Below, piece by piece: positions 27,184 through 35,449 of a stretch of 35,530 bases of DNA (position 1 is its first letter; each line of letters opens with the position of its first letter). The translations under genes were made by a program, and so were the position numbers. The stretch lies in the NCBI GenBank assembly GCA_945876865.1, contig CAMCPZ010000009.1, positions 1-35,530 of the forward strand, given 5' to 3'. Source of the stretch: Bifidobacterium breve. Its GTDB lineage: Bacteria; Actinomycetota; Actinomycetes; Nanopelagicales; Nanopelagicaceae. The notes beneath the pieces are model-generated. The model made no database searches. It saw nothing but the letters and a program-made list of their open reading frames with translations, and was not told where the DNA came from.

Positions 27184-27606
27184 CTAGGGCGTGGTGATTA
27201 TTTCAACGGGTTCTTCGGTAACTTCACCATCAATTATTCGATATGAACGAAACTCAGTCTCAGGTGCAATCTCTTTGCGGGTAGAAACCAAGACGTAGTG
27301 CGCATTTGGTTCGGAGGCATAGGCGATATCTGTGCGAGATGGATAGGCCTGAGTTTCAGTGTGCGAATGATAAACAACAACAATCTCTTTAGATTTTTCA
27401 TCTAGCTCGCGGTAAAGAGCGAGCAGATCCTTAGAATCAAATTCATAGAAGGTAGGTGAATGTGCAGCGTTAATCATTGGCTTCAATTCCACGGCGCTAT
27501 CACTGCCCTCGGGGCCGAGAATTACTCCACAACATTCATCTGGATATTCTGCGCGGGACTGCTCCAAAATTTTTGCAACAATGTCGGCGCGAATTCGAAG
27601 AGTCAT
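27184..27606 (-). CDS. mec: Mec-type JAMM metalloprotease (CysO-cysteine hydrolase)
   Basis: A 140-residue JAB1/MPN zinc peptidase. The JAMM residues are Glu24 (YPDECCG), His80 and His82 (HSH), Ser90 and Asp93 (PSRTD). In Mycobacterium the homologue releases cysteine from CysO-Cys; here it may also remove the CysO CK tail. I chose the ATG at 27606, which overlaps the DUF2017 stop as ATGA; a start further upstream would add 11 unrelated residues. cysO follows after 48 bp. Confidence 0.93.
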   Translation of the reverse strand: MTLRIRADIVAKILEQSRAEYPDECCGVILGPEGSDSAVELKPMINAAHSPTFYEFDSKDLLALYRELDEKSKEIVVVYHSHTETQAYPSRTDIAYASEPNAHYVLVSTRKEIAPETEFRSYRIIDGEVTEEPVEIITTP

Positions 27607-28154
27607 AGGAGCAACTCTAACAAATTTTCCTGCAACCAACCCAACCAGAAGTAAACGGCATAGACCGGCTTCTGCGGATCTTCATCTAGCAAAAGCTCAA
27701 AGGTTTCAAAACTTGTTTCAGATATTTCTAGCCTAATTGATAACGCTATCCGCAAATCATTTAAAGCCTTTAGCCAAACATCAGCCTCGATATCCTCAAT
27801 TACCCCGCCCAAATTCTCATCTACCAAAACTGTTAACTGTTCGCGAACTAATCGCAGATTTTTCTGCTTTGCGCCCCGCAATTGTGGTTCGGTATATCTC
27901 CGAAAATCTGATGCAGCTTCTGGGTCGGTGTATGCATTTGGTAAAAGCCTTAGCAAGACCGGATCATCTGGTGTAACAATTTCTGATGGCATTGCCAGTA
28001 ATTGAGCTAGCGGATCGCTGGAATCATAGTGATGAAAGAAATCACCTTCACCGAGTAATTCCAATAACTGCTCAACTAAGTTAATTAAAATCTGAGCTTC
28101 ATCTAGGGTCAGATCTAAAGAGTAGCCATCTCCAACTTTTTCAAAGTTAGACAT
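27603..28154 (-). CDS. DUF2017 family protein
   Basis: A 183-residue protein of the actinobacterial DUF2017 family, which almost always lies directly after clpS. The acidic segment with DDPVLLRLLPNAYTDPEAASDFRRYTE and the terminal FWLGWLQENLLELL are the conserved parts. It is predicted soluble and mostly helical. TAATG couples it to clpS and ATGA couples it to mec. Its function is unknown; the constant pairing suggests a role with ClpS-dependent proteolysis. Confidence 0.88.
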   Translation of the reverse strand: MSNFEKVGDGYSLDLTLDEAQILINLVEQLLELLGEGDFFHHYDSSDPLAQLLAMPSEIVTPDDPVLLRLLPNAYTDPEAASDFRRYTEPQLRGAKQKNLRLVREQLTVLVDENLGGVIEDIEADVWLKALNDLRIALSIRLEISETSFETFELLLDEDPQKPVYAVYFWLGWLQENLLELLL

Positions 28155-28441
28155 TAAATTTTGTCATCACGTTGCAAGGTCGCCCATAGGCCATGTTCGT
28201 GCAGGCGCTGAACATCGCGCTCCATCTCTTCACGTGTCCCGGAAGAAACAACCGCCCGACCCTCGTTATGCACTTGCATCATTAATTCGTGAGCTCGCTC
28301 CTTCGAAAATCCAAAGAGTTTTATTAGAACATGGGTCACATAATTCATGAGATTCACTGGATCGTCCCAAACAATCGTTATCCAAGGTCGATCAACTAGT
28401 TCGCTAATACTTACTTTATCTTTAGGAAGTGTTTTCACCAT
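28154..28441 (-). CDS. clpS: ATP-dependent Clp protease adaptor ClpS
   Basis: A 95-residue N-end-rule adaptor that hands substrates with large hydrophobic N-terminal residues to ClpC/ClpA-Clp[44 protein letters not shown] and a closing [10 protein letters not shown] are diagnostic and contain the Asn-Asp/His substrate pocket. I chose the ATG at 28441 (MVKTLPKD); a TTG at 28456 would add five residues. It starts 18 bp after the GH18-like gene. Confidence 0.95.
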   Translation of the reverse strand: MVKTLPKDKVSISELVDRPWITIVWDDPVNLMNYVTHVLIKLFGFSKERAHELMMQVHNEGRAVVSSGTREEMERDVQRLHEHGLWATLQRDDKI

Positions 28442-28459
28442 GTTTGTAATTTCCAATTT

Positions 28460-30220
28460 CTAACGCACCAAAACTGAGGCGGGAGCTGTTGCTGAACCGC
28501 TAAACCCTGGCTCAGTTTCTGTAACTATCCTAAATTGTATTACTCCAATTTTCGTAGGGGTAAAATCAAATTCAAATTTTCCATCGGCCAACGAGGTGGT
28601 ATTGAGCTGATTCTTACCATCATCCAAAATAACTTTTACCCCCGGAACTCTAGGTTGCAGCTCCCCAGTTATTTTGTAGCCAACTCCCCGCTTCATCGAC
28701 GCCGGTAGGTTCCAGGAAATTACTCTTGAAATTCCGATGGTTTTCTCTGGCGTCATACCAAGCGTCCGATCTCTGGTCTCATCAGTAGAGAACGAGATAA
28801 TTGAAGATTCGCCAAGTAATACTTTTGCCTGAAAACTTCCATCTAGACCAGTCTGAGCAATTGGCTTACGAGTATTGCCACTTGGACGTTTTATTTCAAT
28901 AAAGACTGGAACGTTTGCTACTGGCCTACCATCAGGCAATTTAAATGAGCCTGCAAAGGTTATTGCTTCACCATAATTTGCGCTTTCGGAATCTGCAGTA
29001 GCAACACCAACAACTTTGTCTTGCCCCATTGCAATTGCAACTTTTCTTACCTCTTGGATGGCTAAATCATCGCCGTAACCAATTTCCCATTCAGAGATGC
29101 CACCAAGTTGATATTTTTCAACAAGTTTGGCTCTTGCAAAGTAGCCACGAGCATCTACAAACCATGCCGAATGGTTAACTTTACAACTTGTAGGAGCTCC
29201 GCTGCTATTCACTCCGTTGAACTCTGCTGTGTATAAAACATTGGTCTCGCCAAACTTTTCGTTGAAAGTAGCAACAGCGCCTGGTTTATTTAAAATTGCC
29301 TGCGATCGGTTTTGATGAATAATTGCCGCGTTTGATGATCTAGTCTCAGATTTTGGGGTATTTGTTGGACATACGCCAGTAATTTTAGTTACCCAGTTAT
29401 ACCCATAGTTTGGTGTTCCAAAGTAAATTTTATATGGAGCAACATGTTTAAGCGCATAGAGAAGTGAAGGCTCTGCCCAATTTATCGGACCAATCGGCCC
29501 TGGCTTAGTGTCATATTTATGATAGTCATAAAACATAATATTTAATCTATCGATATGGCTTGATATCTCTGGCCATGCGTAATGGTAATAACCTCTCTTA
29601 CCAGTAGTTGGATCCAGAAGATAAGGAGTAGTTACTGATAACAGTTTATTCCTAGAGCGCAATGCAACAGATAATTCAGCAACAAACTTAACCCATCTGG
29701 TTTGAATAGTTGGCCAGGTCGGAATTTTGTCTACATATGCAAAGCCCTCGAAATTTAAATCAATTCCATCAAAGTTATTTGCCATCACTAAATCTGTAAT
29801 TGTTTTGATAAGCGTTGCCCGACTGGCATCATTTCCCATAATCTTGGAGAGTTCCCCCTCTTTAGTGCTATCTGTAAGAGTCGGCAAGACTTTAATTCCA
29901 AGGCTTTGAAGAGTAGATATCGGGATTGCTTTATTAATTGAATTTTGCGTTATGTATTTATCTTTAATCTTTGAAGCGCCTGTTATCGAATACCAGAATG
30001 GCAGAATCTGACTAAACATATCGGCATTCTTGACTACATAATCCATCGCCTGAATTTGGCCTTTAGTTGTGTCGCCATAAGTGCTGTAATCGGTCATCCA
30101 ACCCGAAAATATTTTCCGTAACGCCTTATCTTCTGCAACAGATTGTGGCGCAATTACTAAGCTAGCAAGGAGTGCAGCGAGAAGGCTGAAGGTTAAAAGC
30201 CCAGAGCGAGTTTTTTTCAT
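28460..30220 (-). CDS. Secreted GH18-like glycoside hydrolase with C-terminal Ig-like domains
   Basis: A 586-residue exported protein. The signal peptide (1-29) has a basic start, a hydrophobic core and an SVA cleavage site. Residues about 35-400 form a GH18-type TIM barrel (YaaH/YdhD spore-wall-lytic and chitinase-like). The catalytic stretch reads FDGIDLNFEG, with Asp151, Asp154, Asn156 and Glu158: the general acid Glu is kept, but the last Asp of DxxDxDxE is Asn. Two beta-rich Ig-like or prealbumin-like regions follow (about 405-490 and 495-586). Peptidoglycan or other amino-sugar polymers are likely substrates. The ATG overlaps the DUF3039 stop (ATGA), so it belongs to the clpS operon. 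Confidence 0.82.
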   Translation of the reverse strand: MKKTRSGLLTFSLLAALLASLVIAPQSVAEDKALRKIFSGWMTDYSTYGDTTKGQIQAMDYVVKNADMFSQILPFWYSITGASKIKDKYITQNSINKAIPISTLQSLGIKVLPTLTDSTKEGELSKIMGNDASRATLIKTITDLVMANNFDGIDLNFEGFAYVDKIPTWPTIQTRWVKFVAELSVALRSRNKLLSVTTPYLLDPTTGKRGYYHYAWPEISSHIDRLNIMFYDYHKYDTKPGPIGPINWAEPSLLYALKHVAPYKIYFGTPNYGYNWVTKITGVCPTNTPKSETRSSNAAIIHQNRSQAILNKPGAVATFNEKFGETNVLYTAEFNGVNSSGAPTSCKVNHSAWFVDARGYFARAKLVEKYQLGGISEWEIGYGDDLAIQEVRKVAIAMGQDKVVGVATADSESANYGEAITFAGSFKLPDGRPVANVPVFIEIKRPSGNTRKPIAQTGLDGSFQAKVLLGESSIISFSTDETRDRTLGMTPEKTIGISRVISWNLPASMKRGVGYKITGELQPRVPGVKVILDDGKNQLNTTSLADGKFEFDFTPTKIGVIQFRIVTETEPGFSGSATAPASVLVR

Positions 30221-30498
30221 TCCTTCTTTAGGCCATCGTAGATTTTTTTGCAGAGTGGGCAGATCGGAAACTTTTCAGGGTCGCGACTTGGAACCCATTT
30301 CTTCCCACAGAGTGCTCGAACTGCCTTTCCAGTTACGGCAGACTCGACGATTTTTTCTTTACGAACATAGTGCGCGAATTTTTCATGATCGCCATCTTCA
30401 TTTGAGTGCCGAGTTTCTTCCTTCTCCAAGACATCAGCAAATGGCTGTAAACCATCCAAGCCTGGCGCTGATTTAGGTGTTCGGGTAAAGATTCCCAT
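30217..30498 (-). CDS. DUF3039 family protein
   Basis: A 93-residue protein. The C-terminal half, KAVRALCGKKWVPSRDPEKFPICPLCKKIYDGL, is the signature of actinobacterial DUF3039, with three Cys (one CxxC pair plus one upstream) that could bind a metal; His55/His59 in the SNEDGDHEKFAHYV region may add ligands. Function is unknown. It heads the GH18-clpS-DUF2017-mec run. TAGAAT lies 7 nt before the ATG with no Shine-Dalgarno, suggesting a leaderless mRNA. Confidence 0.88.
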   Translation of the reverse strand: MGIFTRTPKSAPGLDGLQPFADVLEKEETRHSNEDGDHEKFAHYVRKEKIVESAVTGKAVRALCGKKWVPSRDPEKFPICPLCKKIYDGLKKE

Positions 30499-30505
30499 GT
30501 AATAA

Positions 30506-30511
30506 ATTCTA
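30506..30511 (-). promoter_or_regulatory. Leaderless -10 element of the DUF3039-clpS operon
   Basis: TAGAAT reads towards the minus strand and ends 7 nt before the ATG at 30498. It shares a 48-bp divergent gap with the argF promoter. No good -35 is seen. Confidence 0.5.
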
Positions 30512-30534
30512 CCGAGGCCGACGCCTTTATTGGG

Positions 30535-30540
30535 TATTAT
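30535..30540 (+). promoter_or_regulatory. argF: Leaderless -10 element of argF
   Basis: TATTAT ends 6 nt before the ATG at 30547, placing the transcription start on the start codon. No Shine-Dalgarno is present. The -35 match is poor. Confidence 0.5.
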
Positions 30541-30546
30541 TCAACA

Positions 30547-31485
30547 ATGAAAGACCTATTGCGCACCGAGCATTTATCTCGGGAAGATGTCGAACTAATT
30601 CTTGACACTGCTGCGCAATTTGCAAGTAAACCAATGCGTTCTAAGGATGCTTTGGCCAATCAAAGCGTCGCGATTTATATGACTAAATCTTCAACTCGTA
30701 CGAGACTTGCATCAGAAACTGCTGTGGCTCACCTTGGTGGAACTCCAATTTTCTTGCGTGGTGACGACTTGCAAATCGGCCGGGGCGAGACTATTTCCGA
30801 CACCGCAAAAGTCATAAGTGGTTTTGCGAGCGCCTTAATCGTTCGAACTTTTGCACAATCAGATGTTGATGAACTTGGTGCCCACGCAACAATTCCAGTA
30901 TTAAATGGCTTGACTGACACTGATCACCCAACACAGTTGCTTGCAGATTGGCTGACAATTCGCGAAGTATTTGGTTCAGATGTTTCAGGTCGTAAATTCA
31001 CATATGTAGGCGATGGAAACAATATGGCTCATGCCTGGTTAACAATGGGTGCAATCATGGGCGCACATGTTGTTGTTGCTACACCTGCAGGTAAATGGGC
31101 ACCGTCAGAAAATGCAATTAAGAGTGCGAAAGAAATCGCTGCCAAGACTGGCGCGAAACTTGAAATCCTTACCGATCCAGAAGCTGCTGCGAAAGGCGCA
31201 AGTGTTTTATATACCGACGTTTGGATGTCGATGGGAGATCTAGAAGAAGTTAGAAGTGAGAAATTAAAGGCGCTGGCACCATTTGCGATCACAAAGAATT
31301 TGATGTCGCTAACCGCATCGGATTCAATTTTTATGCATTGCTTACCAGCCCACCGTGGCGAAGAAGTCGAGGCCGAGGTAATCGATGGCCCCAAATCAGT
31401 CATCTGGCGCGAGGCCTTCCATCGTCGAACAACAATTCAAGCGGTTCTTTATCATTTAGTGCGCGGTGAATTAACGGGTAACTAG
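30547..31485 (+). CDS. argF: Ornithine carbamoyltransferase
   Basis: A 312-residue enzyme that makes citrulline from ornithine and carbamoyl phosphate in arginine synthesis. STRTR (49-53) binds carbamoyl phosphate, followed by DHPTQ; DVWMSMG binds ornithine and MHCLPAHRGEEV carries the catalytic Cys. These last two separate it from aspartate carbamoyltransferase. It stands alone, away from other arg genes, with pntAA 56 bp downstream. Confidence 0.96.
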   Translation: MKDLLRTEHLSREDVELILDTAAQFASKPMRSKDALANQSVAIYMTKSSTRTRLASETAVAHLGGTPIFLRGDDLQIGRGETISDTAKVISGFASALIVRTFAQSDVDELGAHATIPVLNGLTDTDHPTQLLADWLTIREVFGSDVSGRKFTYVGDGNNMAHAWLTMGAIMGAHVVVATPAGKWAPSENAIKSAKEIAAKTGAKLEILTDPEAAAKGASVLYTDVWMSMGDLEEVRSEKLKALAPFAITKNLMSLTASDSIFMHCLPAHRGEEVEAEVIDGPKSVIWREAFHRRTTIQAVLYHLVRGELTGN

Positions 31486-31506
31486 TGGGTAATCTTTAAA
31501 AATAGC

Positions 31507-31535
31507 AGGACACACCCCGCTCAAGGCACTAATCT
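31507..31535 (+). promoter_or_regulatory. pntAA: Promoter of the transhydrogenase operon (leaderless)
   Basis: AGGACA (31507-31512), a 17-bp spacer and TAATCT (31530-31535) end 6 nt before the ATG at 31542. No Shine-Dalgarno precedes that ATG. This is the best complete -35/-10 match among the leaderless candidates here. Confidence 0.55.
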
Positions 31536-31541
31536 TCTGGC

Positions 31542-32672
31542 ATGCGAATAGCCGTAGCGAAAGAAATCCGGTCTGGTGAAGCTCGTGTAGCTCTCGTTCC
31601 AGACATCATCTCGAAGTTAACTAAAGCTGGTCTTGAAGTTGTTATCGAAGCCGGGGCCGGAGTTGACTCTGGTTTTCAAGATAGCGAGTTCACAGCAGCT
31701 GGTGCCACAGTCAAAAGTGGCAATGTAATAAGTGATGCCGATGTAGTTGCATCAGTTACCGCGTTAACGCCAGATCAGATGAAGTCACTTAAAAAAGGCG
31801 CCCTCACAATCTCATTCCTATCCCCAACAACTTCGGTTGATTCGATAGAAGCAGCAGCCAGCGCTGGTGTAACCGCGCTCTCGCTCGAACTTGTTCCGAG
31901 AATTTCTCGCGCTCAATCCATGGATGCTTTAACTTCACAGGCGCTCTGTGCTGGCTACCGCGCTTCATTAGTAGCGGCCGAACTTTCACCAAGATTCTTC
32001 CCATTGCTTATGACTGCAGCTGGAACTGTTACACCTGCCCAAGTTGTAATTTTGGGCGCGGGCGTTGCTGGTCTCCAAGCTATTGCAACCGCAAAGCGAC
32101 TTGGCGCCGTTGTCAGTGCCTACGATGTTCGCCCATCTTCAGCAGATGAAGTTAAATCAATGGGTGCAAAATTTATTACCCTCGAACTTGAAGCACTTGA
32201 AGGCGCCGGCGGCTATGCCCGCGAAATGACTGAAGAGCGCGCAGCTAAACAACGTGAACTTCTTACTCCTTACCTTGCTGCTGCTGATGTGGTTATCACA
32301 ACTGCGGCGGTTCCGGGAAGACCTGCACCAAGACTTGTAACTGGCGAAATGGTTTCAGCGATGAAATCTGGCGCAGTGATTGTAGATCTTGCAGCTGAAA
32401 CTGGCGGAAACGTTGAAGGCAGCAAACCAGGTGAAACAATTACAACTGCAAATGGTGTGGTTCTTTGGGGCGGAAAAGATGTTCCAAGTCAATTGCCATA
32501 TCACGCATCAATGTTGTTCTCACGAAACGTTGTAAACCTACTTCTGCTCATGACAAAGAGTGTCGACGGAAAACCTACTGGCGAAGTAATTCCTGATTTT
32601 TCCGATGAAATTATTGATGCCGCAACACTTACACATGGCGGCGCTCGTCGCACACCGGAGGGCAAGAAATGA
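31542..32672 (+). CDS. pntAA: NAD(P) transhydrogenase subunit alpha part 1 (NAD(H)-binding dI)
   Basis: A 376-residue soluble domain I of the proton-translocating transhydrogenase. The alanine-dehydrogenase-like fold begins MRIAVAKEIRSGEARVALVPD. The NAD-binding GAGVAGLQAIATAKRLGA and the VDLAAETGGNVEGS segment are diagnostic. The separate small alpha-2 gene shows the three-subunit form known from Rhodospirillum. The enzyme uses the proton-motive force to make NADPH from NADH. It overlaps pntAB (ATGA). Confidence 0.96.
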   Translation: MRIAVAKEIRSGEARVALVPDIISKLTKAGLEVVIEAGAGVDSGFQDSEFTAAGATVKSGNVISDADVVASVTALTPDQMKSLKKGALTISFLSPTTSVDSIEAAASAGVTALSLELVPRISRAQSMDALTSQALCAGYRASLVAAELSPRFFPLLMTAAGTVTPAQVVILGAGVAGLQAIATAKRLGAVVSAYDVRPSSADEVKSMGAKFITLELEALEGAGGYAREMTEERAAKQRELLTPYLAAADVVITTAAVPGRPAPRLVTGEMVSAMKSGAVIVDLAAETGGNVEGSKPGETITTANGVVLWGGKDVPSQLPYHASMLFSRNVVNLLLLMTKSVDGKPTGEVIPDFSDEIIDAATLTHGGARRTPEGKK

Positions 32673-32956
32673 CATCTATGGCAATTCTGACAATCTTTAT
32701 TCTCTCGGTCTTCGTGGGCTTTGAAGTTGTTTCAAAAGTTTCAACAACACTCCACACGCCTCTTATGTCCGGTGCAAATGCGATTCACGGAATCATTTTG
32801 ATTGGCGCAATCCTGGTTGCAGCTGGAGCAGAAACCACTTTAGAAACCACCCTGGCAATTCTCGCCGTTGTATTAGCAACTATAAATCTGGTGGGCGGCT
32901 TTGTGGTGACAGATCGCATGCTCGAAATGTTTAAGGGAAAGGGCGGTAAGAAGTAA
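32669..32956 (+). CDS. pntAB: NAD(P) transhydrogenase subunit alpha part 2 (membrane dII)
   Basis: A 95-residue membrane protein with three hydrophobic helices; FVGFEVVSKVSTTLHTPLMSGANAIHGIILIGA is the conserved proton-channel part. It is coupled to pntAA by ATGA and to pntB by TAATG. Its size is normal for the split-alpha type. Confidence 0.95.
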   Translation: MTSMAILTIFILSVFVGFEVVSKVSTTLHTPLMSGANAIHGIILIGAILVAAGAETTLETTLAILAVVLATINLVGGFVVTDRMLEMFKGKGGKK

Positions 32957-34338
32957 TGAATTCAAATCTTTATGCCCTAATTGGACTTGTTGTTGCAATC
33001 TCTTTCATTATGGCACTTAAGGGGCTTTCGGCTCCGAAGACTGCTCGTCGCGGAAATTTAATTGGTGCCGTTGGTGCCACTGTTGCAACCATAATCGTCT
33101 TCTTTGATCCCGCTATCGAAGAGCGCAATAACACCTTACTAATTATTGGTGCGATTGCATTCGGTGTAATCGTTGGTGTTCCTGCGGCTCGCAGAATTCA
33201 GATGACTCAGATGCCACAACTTGTTGCACTATTTAATGGTGTTGGTGGTGGAGCTGCTGCTCTCGTCGCAATTGTTGAATATTTACATCTCGGTGATGAC
33301 GCAAGTGCTGGTGAAGTCTTAGCAACTGTATTCACAGTATTAGTTGGAAGCGTCTCCTTCTCCGGATCAGTTGTTACCTTCTTAAAGCTGCAAGAACTAA
33401 TGACTACACGACCAGTTGTTTTCCCTGGTGGTCGCTTCGTTATTGCCGCAACCTTGGCTGGTGCACTCGGAACTTCTGGTTGGGTTATTGCAAGTGGTGG
33501 AACAACTCCACTTCTAGTTTTAGCTGGTCTCTCACTTCTATTTGGTGTTCTCTTCGTTCTACCTGTTGGTGGTGCAGATGTCCCAATCGTTATCTCATTG
33601 CTTAATGCCTTTACTGGATTAACCGTTGCGGCTAGCGGATATGTTTTGCAATCAACGCTACTAATTGTTGCAGGAACACTTGTTGGTGCATCAGGAACAA
33701 TTCTTACTCGCAAGATGGCAGAAGCAATGGGCCGATCCCTCTTCGGAACACTGTTTGGTGCATTCACTGCAAAGCCACAAGCAGCTGCAGAAGCTGGCGA
33801 AGTTCGACCAGTGAAATCAGGTTCACCTGATGATGTTGCAATTCTTCTTAACTATGCCCAGAGAGTCGTAATCGTTCCTGGCTTCGGATTAGCAGTTGCC
33901 CAAGCGCAACACACAGTTCGCGAACTTGCAGATTTGTTATCCGAGAAAGGCGTAGAGGTTGCATATGGAATTCATCCGGTTGCAGGTCGTATGCCTGGTC
34001 ATATGAATGTTCTTCTTGCCGAAGCAAATGTTCCTTACGAGCAATTGGTTGAAATGGAAGAAATAAATCCAACTTTCCCACAAACCGATGTTGTTCTAGT
34101 TGTTGGTGCAAACGATGTTGTTAACCCAGCAGCAAAAACAACTCCGGGTTGCCCAATTTATGGAATGCCAATTCTTGATGTTGCGAGTGCTGGAAATGTT
34201 ATTTTCCTAAAGCGTTCAATGCGCCCAGGTTTTGCTGGTATCGAAAATGATCTTCTCTACGATGCCAAAACCACGCTGCTCTTTGGTGATGCGAAAGATT
34301 CGCTAACTAAAGTTGTTAATGCGCTAAAAGCTCTTTAA
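32956..34338 (+). CDS. pntB: NAD(P) transhydrogenase subunit beta
   Basis: A 460-residue protein. The N-terminal half has about eight or nine membrane helices of domain II with GVPAARRIQMTQMPQLVALFNGVGGGAAAL. The C-terminal domain III binds NADP(H): VIVPGFGLAVAQAQHTVREL, YGIHPVAGRMPGHMNVLLAEA, VGANDVVNPAA and a late KRSMRPGFAGI are its hallmarks. It completes the functional transhydrogenase and is therefore a likely NADPH source for the amino-acid pathways encoded in this window. Confidence 0.97.
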   Translation: MNSNLYALIGLVVAISFIMALKGLSAPKTARRGNLIGAVGATVATIIVFFDPAIEERNNTLLIIGAIAFGVIVGVPAARRIQMTQMPQLVALFNGVGGGAAALVAIVEYLHLGDDASAGEVLATVFTVLVGSVSFSGSVVTFLKLQELMTTRPVVFPGGRFVIAATLAGALGTSGWVIASGGTTPLLVLAGLSLLFGVLFVLPVGGADVPIVISLLNAFTGLTVAASGYVLQSTLLIVAGTLVGASGTILTRKMAEAMGRSLFGTLFGAFTAKPQAAAEAGEVRPVKSGSPDDVAILLNYAQRVVIVPGFGLAVAQAQHTVRELADLLSEKGVEVAYGIHPVAGRMPGHMNVLLAEANVPYEQLVEMEEINPTFPQTDVVLVVGANDVVNPAAKTTPGCPIYGMPILDVASAGNVIFLKRSMRPGFAGIENDLLYDAKTTLLFGDAKDSLTKVVNALKAL

Positions 34339-34355
34339 TTGATGTAATTAACTAG

Positions 34356-35366
34356 TTACTTGCCTTCAACAACTTCTGTTGGAGCTCCGTGAACCCCAGT
34401 GATATCTATCGCTGGAACAGTGCCGAGTAAGCCCTTCTGGAAATCATCAAATGCTTTTAGAACTTCGGCCTTTGTGTTCATTACAAATGGCCCCATCCAA
34501 GCAACAGGCTCTTTAATTGGTTGGCCACCGAGAATCAAAACATCCATCTCTGGTGATCTAGATTCCTGAGTTGGATCAGCTTGAATAACCAAAGTATCGC
34601 CATCGCCCATAACTGCAAGTTGGCCCATATGAACTGGATGTTTTAATTCGCCAACACTTCCGTGACCATTAAGCGTATAAACAAGTGCGTTGTAATTTTT
34701 GTTCCAAGGAAGTTCTAATTTTGCACCAGGCGCAAGCGTTGCATGCACAATTGAAATTGGAGTCTGGGTTGAACCAGGTCCAACATGTCCAGCAACTTCA
34801 CCTGCAATTACTCGAATTAAAGTTCCACCATCACTTGATGCAAGTAACTTCACATCAATTGCACGCAAATCTTGATAAGCAGGTTTCGACCATTTCTTCT
34901 CAGCAGGCAAGTTAACCCAAAGTTGGAAGCCGTGAAATAAACCGCCGCTCATAACTAAATGCTCTGGTGGTGTTTCAATATGCAAGATTCCAGCGCCTGC
35001 AGTCATCCACTGGGTATCCCCGTTTGTAATTGTTCCGCCGCCACCATGATTATCTTTGTGATCAAAAATTCCATCGATAATGTATGTAACGGTTTCAAAA
35101 CCACGATGTGGATGCCAAGGAGTTCCCTTTGGTTCACCTGGTGCGTATTCAACTTCGCCCATTTGATCGAGATGAATAAATGGATCAAGCTCAGCTAAAT
35201 TGACTCCGGCAAATGCACGACGAACCGGAAAACCTTCGCCTTCAAATCCCTGTGGAGCTGTAGTAACGCTCTTAACATTCCGTGCACGTGAACTTGGATC
35301 TACAACAACTCTTGGCAAAATAGTTATGTCGGGGACTGTTACAGCTGGCAATTTAAATCTCCTCAT
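34356..35366 (-). CDS. Pirin family protein
   Basis: A 336-residue bicupin. The N-terminal cupin holds the metal ligands His85, His87 (HPHRG), His129 and Glu131 (AGAGILHIE), as in human pirin and the bacterial quercetinase-like pirins; a pirin C-terminal cupin follows. Possible roles are dioxygenase activity on flavonol-like substrates or redox-linked regulation; no substrate can be assigned. The start is uncertain. The ATG at 35366 has no ribosome-binding site, while a TTG at 35351 has an ideal AGGAG seven bases upstream, which would shorten the protein by five residues. It is convergent with pntB across 17 bp. Confidence 0.92.
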   Translation of the reverse strand: MRRFKLPAVTVPDITILPRVVVDPSSRARNVKSVTTAPQGFEGEGFPVRRAFAGVNLAELDPFIHLDQMGEVEYAPGEPKGTPWHPHRGFETVTYIIDGIFDHKDNHGGGGTITNGDTQWMTAGAGILHIETPPEHLVMSGGLFHGFQLWVNLPAEKKWSKPAYQDLRAIDVKLLASSDGGTLIRVIAGEVAGHVGPGSTQTPISIVHATLAPGAKLELPWNKNYNALVYTLNGHGSVGELKHPVHMGQLAVMGDGDTLVIQADPTQESRSPEMDVLILGGQPIKEPVAWMGPFVMNTKAEVLKAFDDFQKGLLGTVPAIDITGVHGAPTEVVEGK

Positions 35367-35381
35367 TAGTTCGTGCGACAG

Positions 35382-35409
35382 ATATTAGTTGAATATTCAA
35401 CAATTTCAA
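35382..35409 (-). promoter_or_regulatory. Pirin promoter with a palindromic operator in the spacer
   Basis: On the minus strand, TTGAAA (35409-35404), a 16-bp spacer and TAATAT (35387-35382) form a good promoter. The spacer is filled by a perfect 14-bp palindrome, GTTGAATATTCAAC (35388-35401). A second palindrome, TTTCAA-T-TTGAAA (35404-35416), contains the -35. The arrangement is typical of repressor-controlled promoters. Confidence 0.6.
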
Positions 35410-35421
35410 TTTGAAACCTAT

Positions 35422-35449
35422 TTGACCGACCCAACAACGGAGCTATCTA
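35422..35449 (+). promoter_or_regulatory. Possible divergent promoter leaving the window
   Basis: TTGACC (35422-35427), a 16-bp spacer and TATCTA (35444-35449) face away from pirin. The gene it would serve is not in view, although an ATG occurs at 35520. The call is weak and based on motif only. Confidence 0.25.

Noticed and set aside
33207-33767. 186-codon open frame antisense to pntB
   Set aside because: It lies wholly inside a well-conserved gene on the other strand, has proline/threonine/serine-rich shadow composition, and lacks a credible start signal.
34335-34352. AT-rich inverted repeat TTAATT...AATTAA between convergent pntB and pirin
   Set aside because: The stem is pure A/T and short, too weak for an intrinsic terminator.
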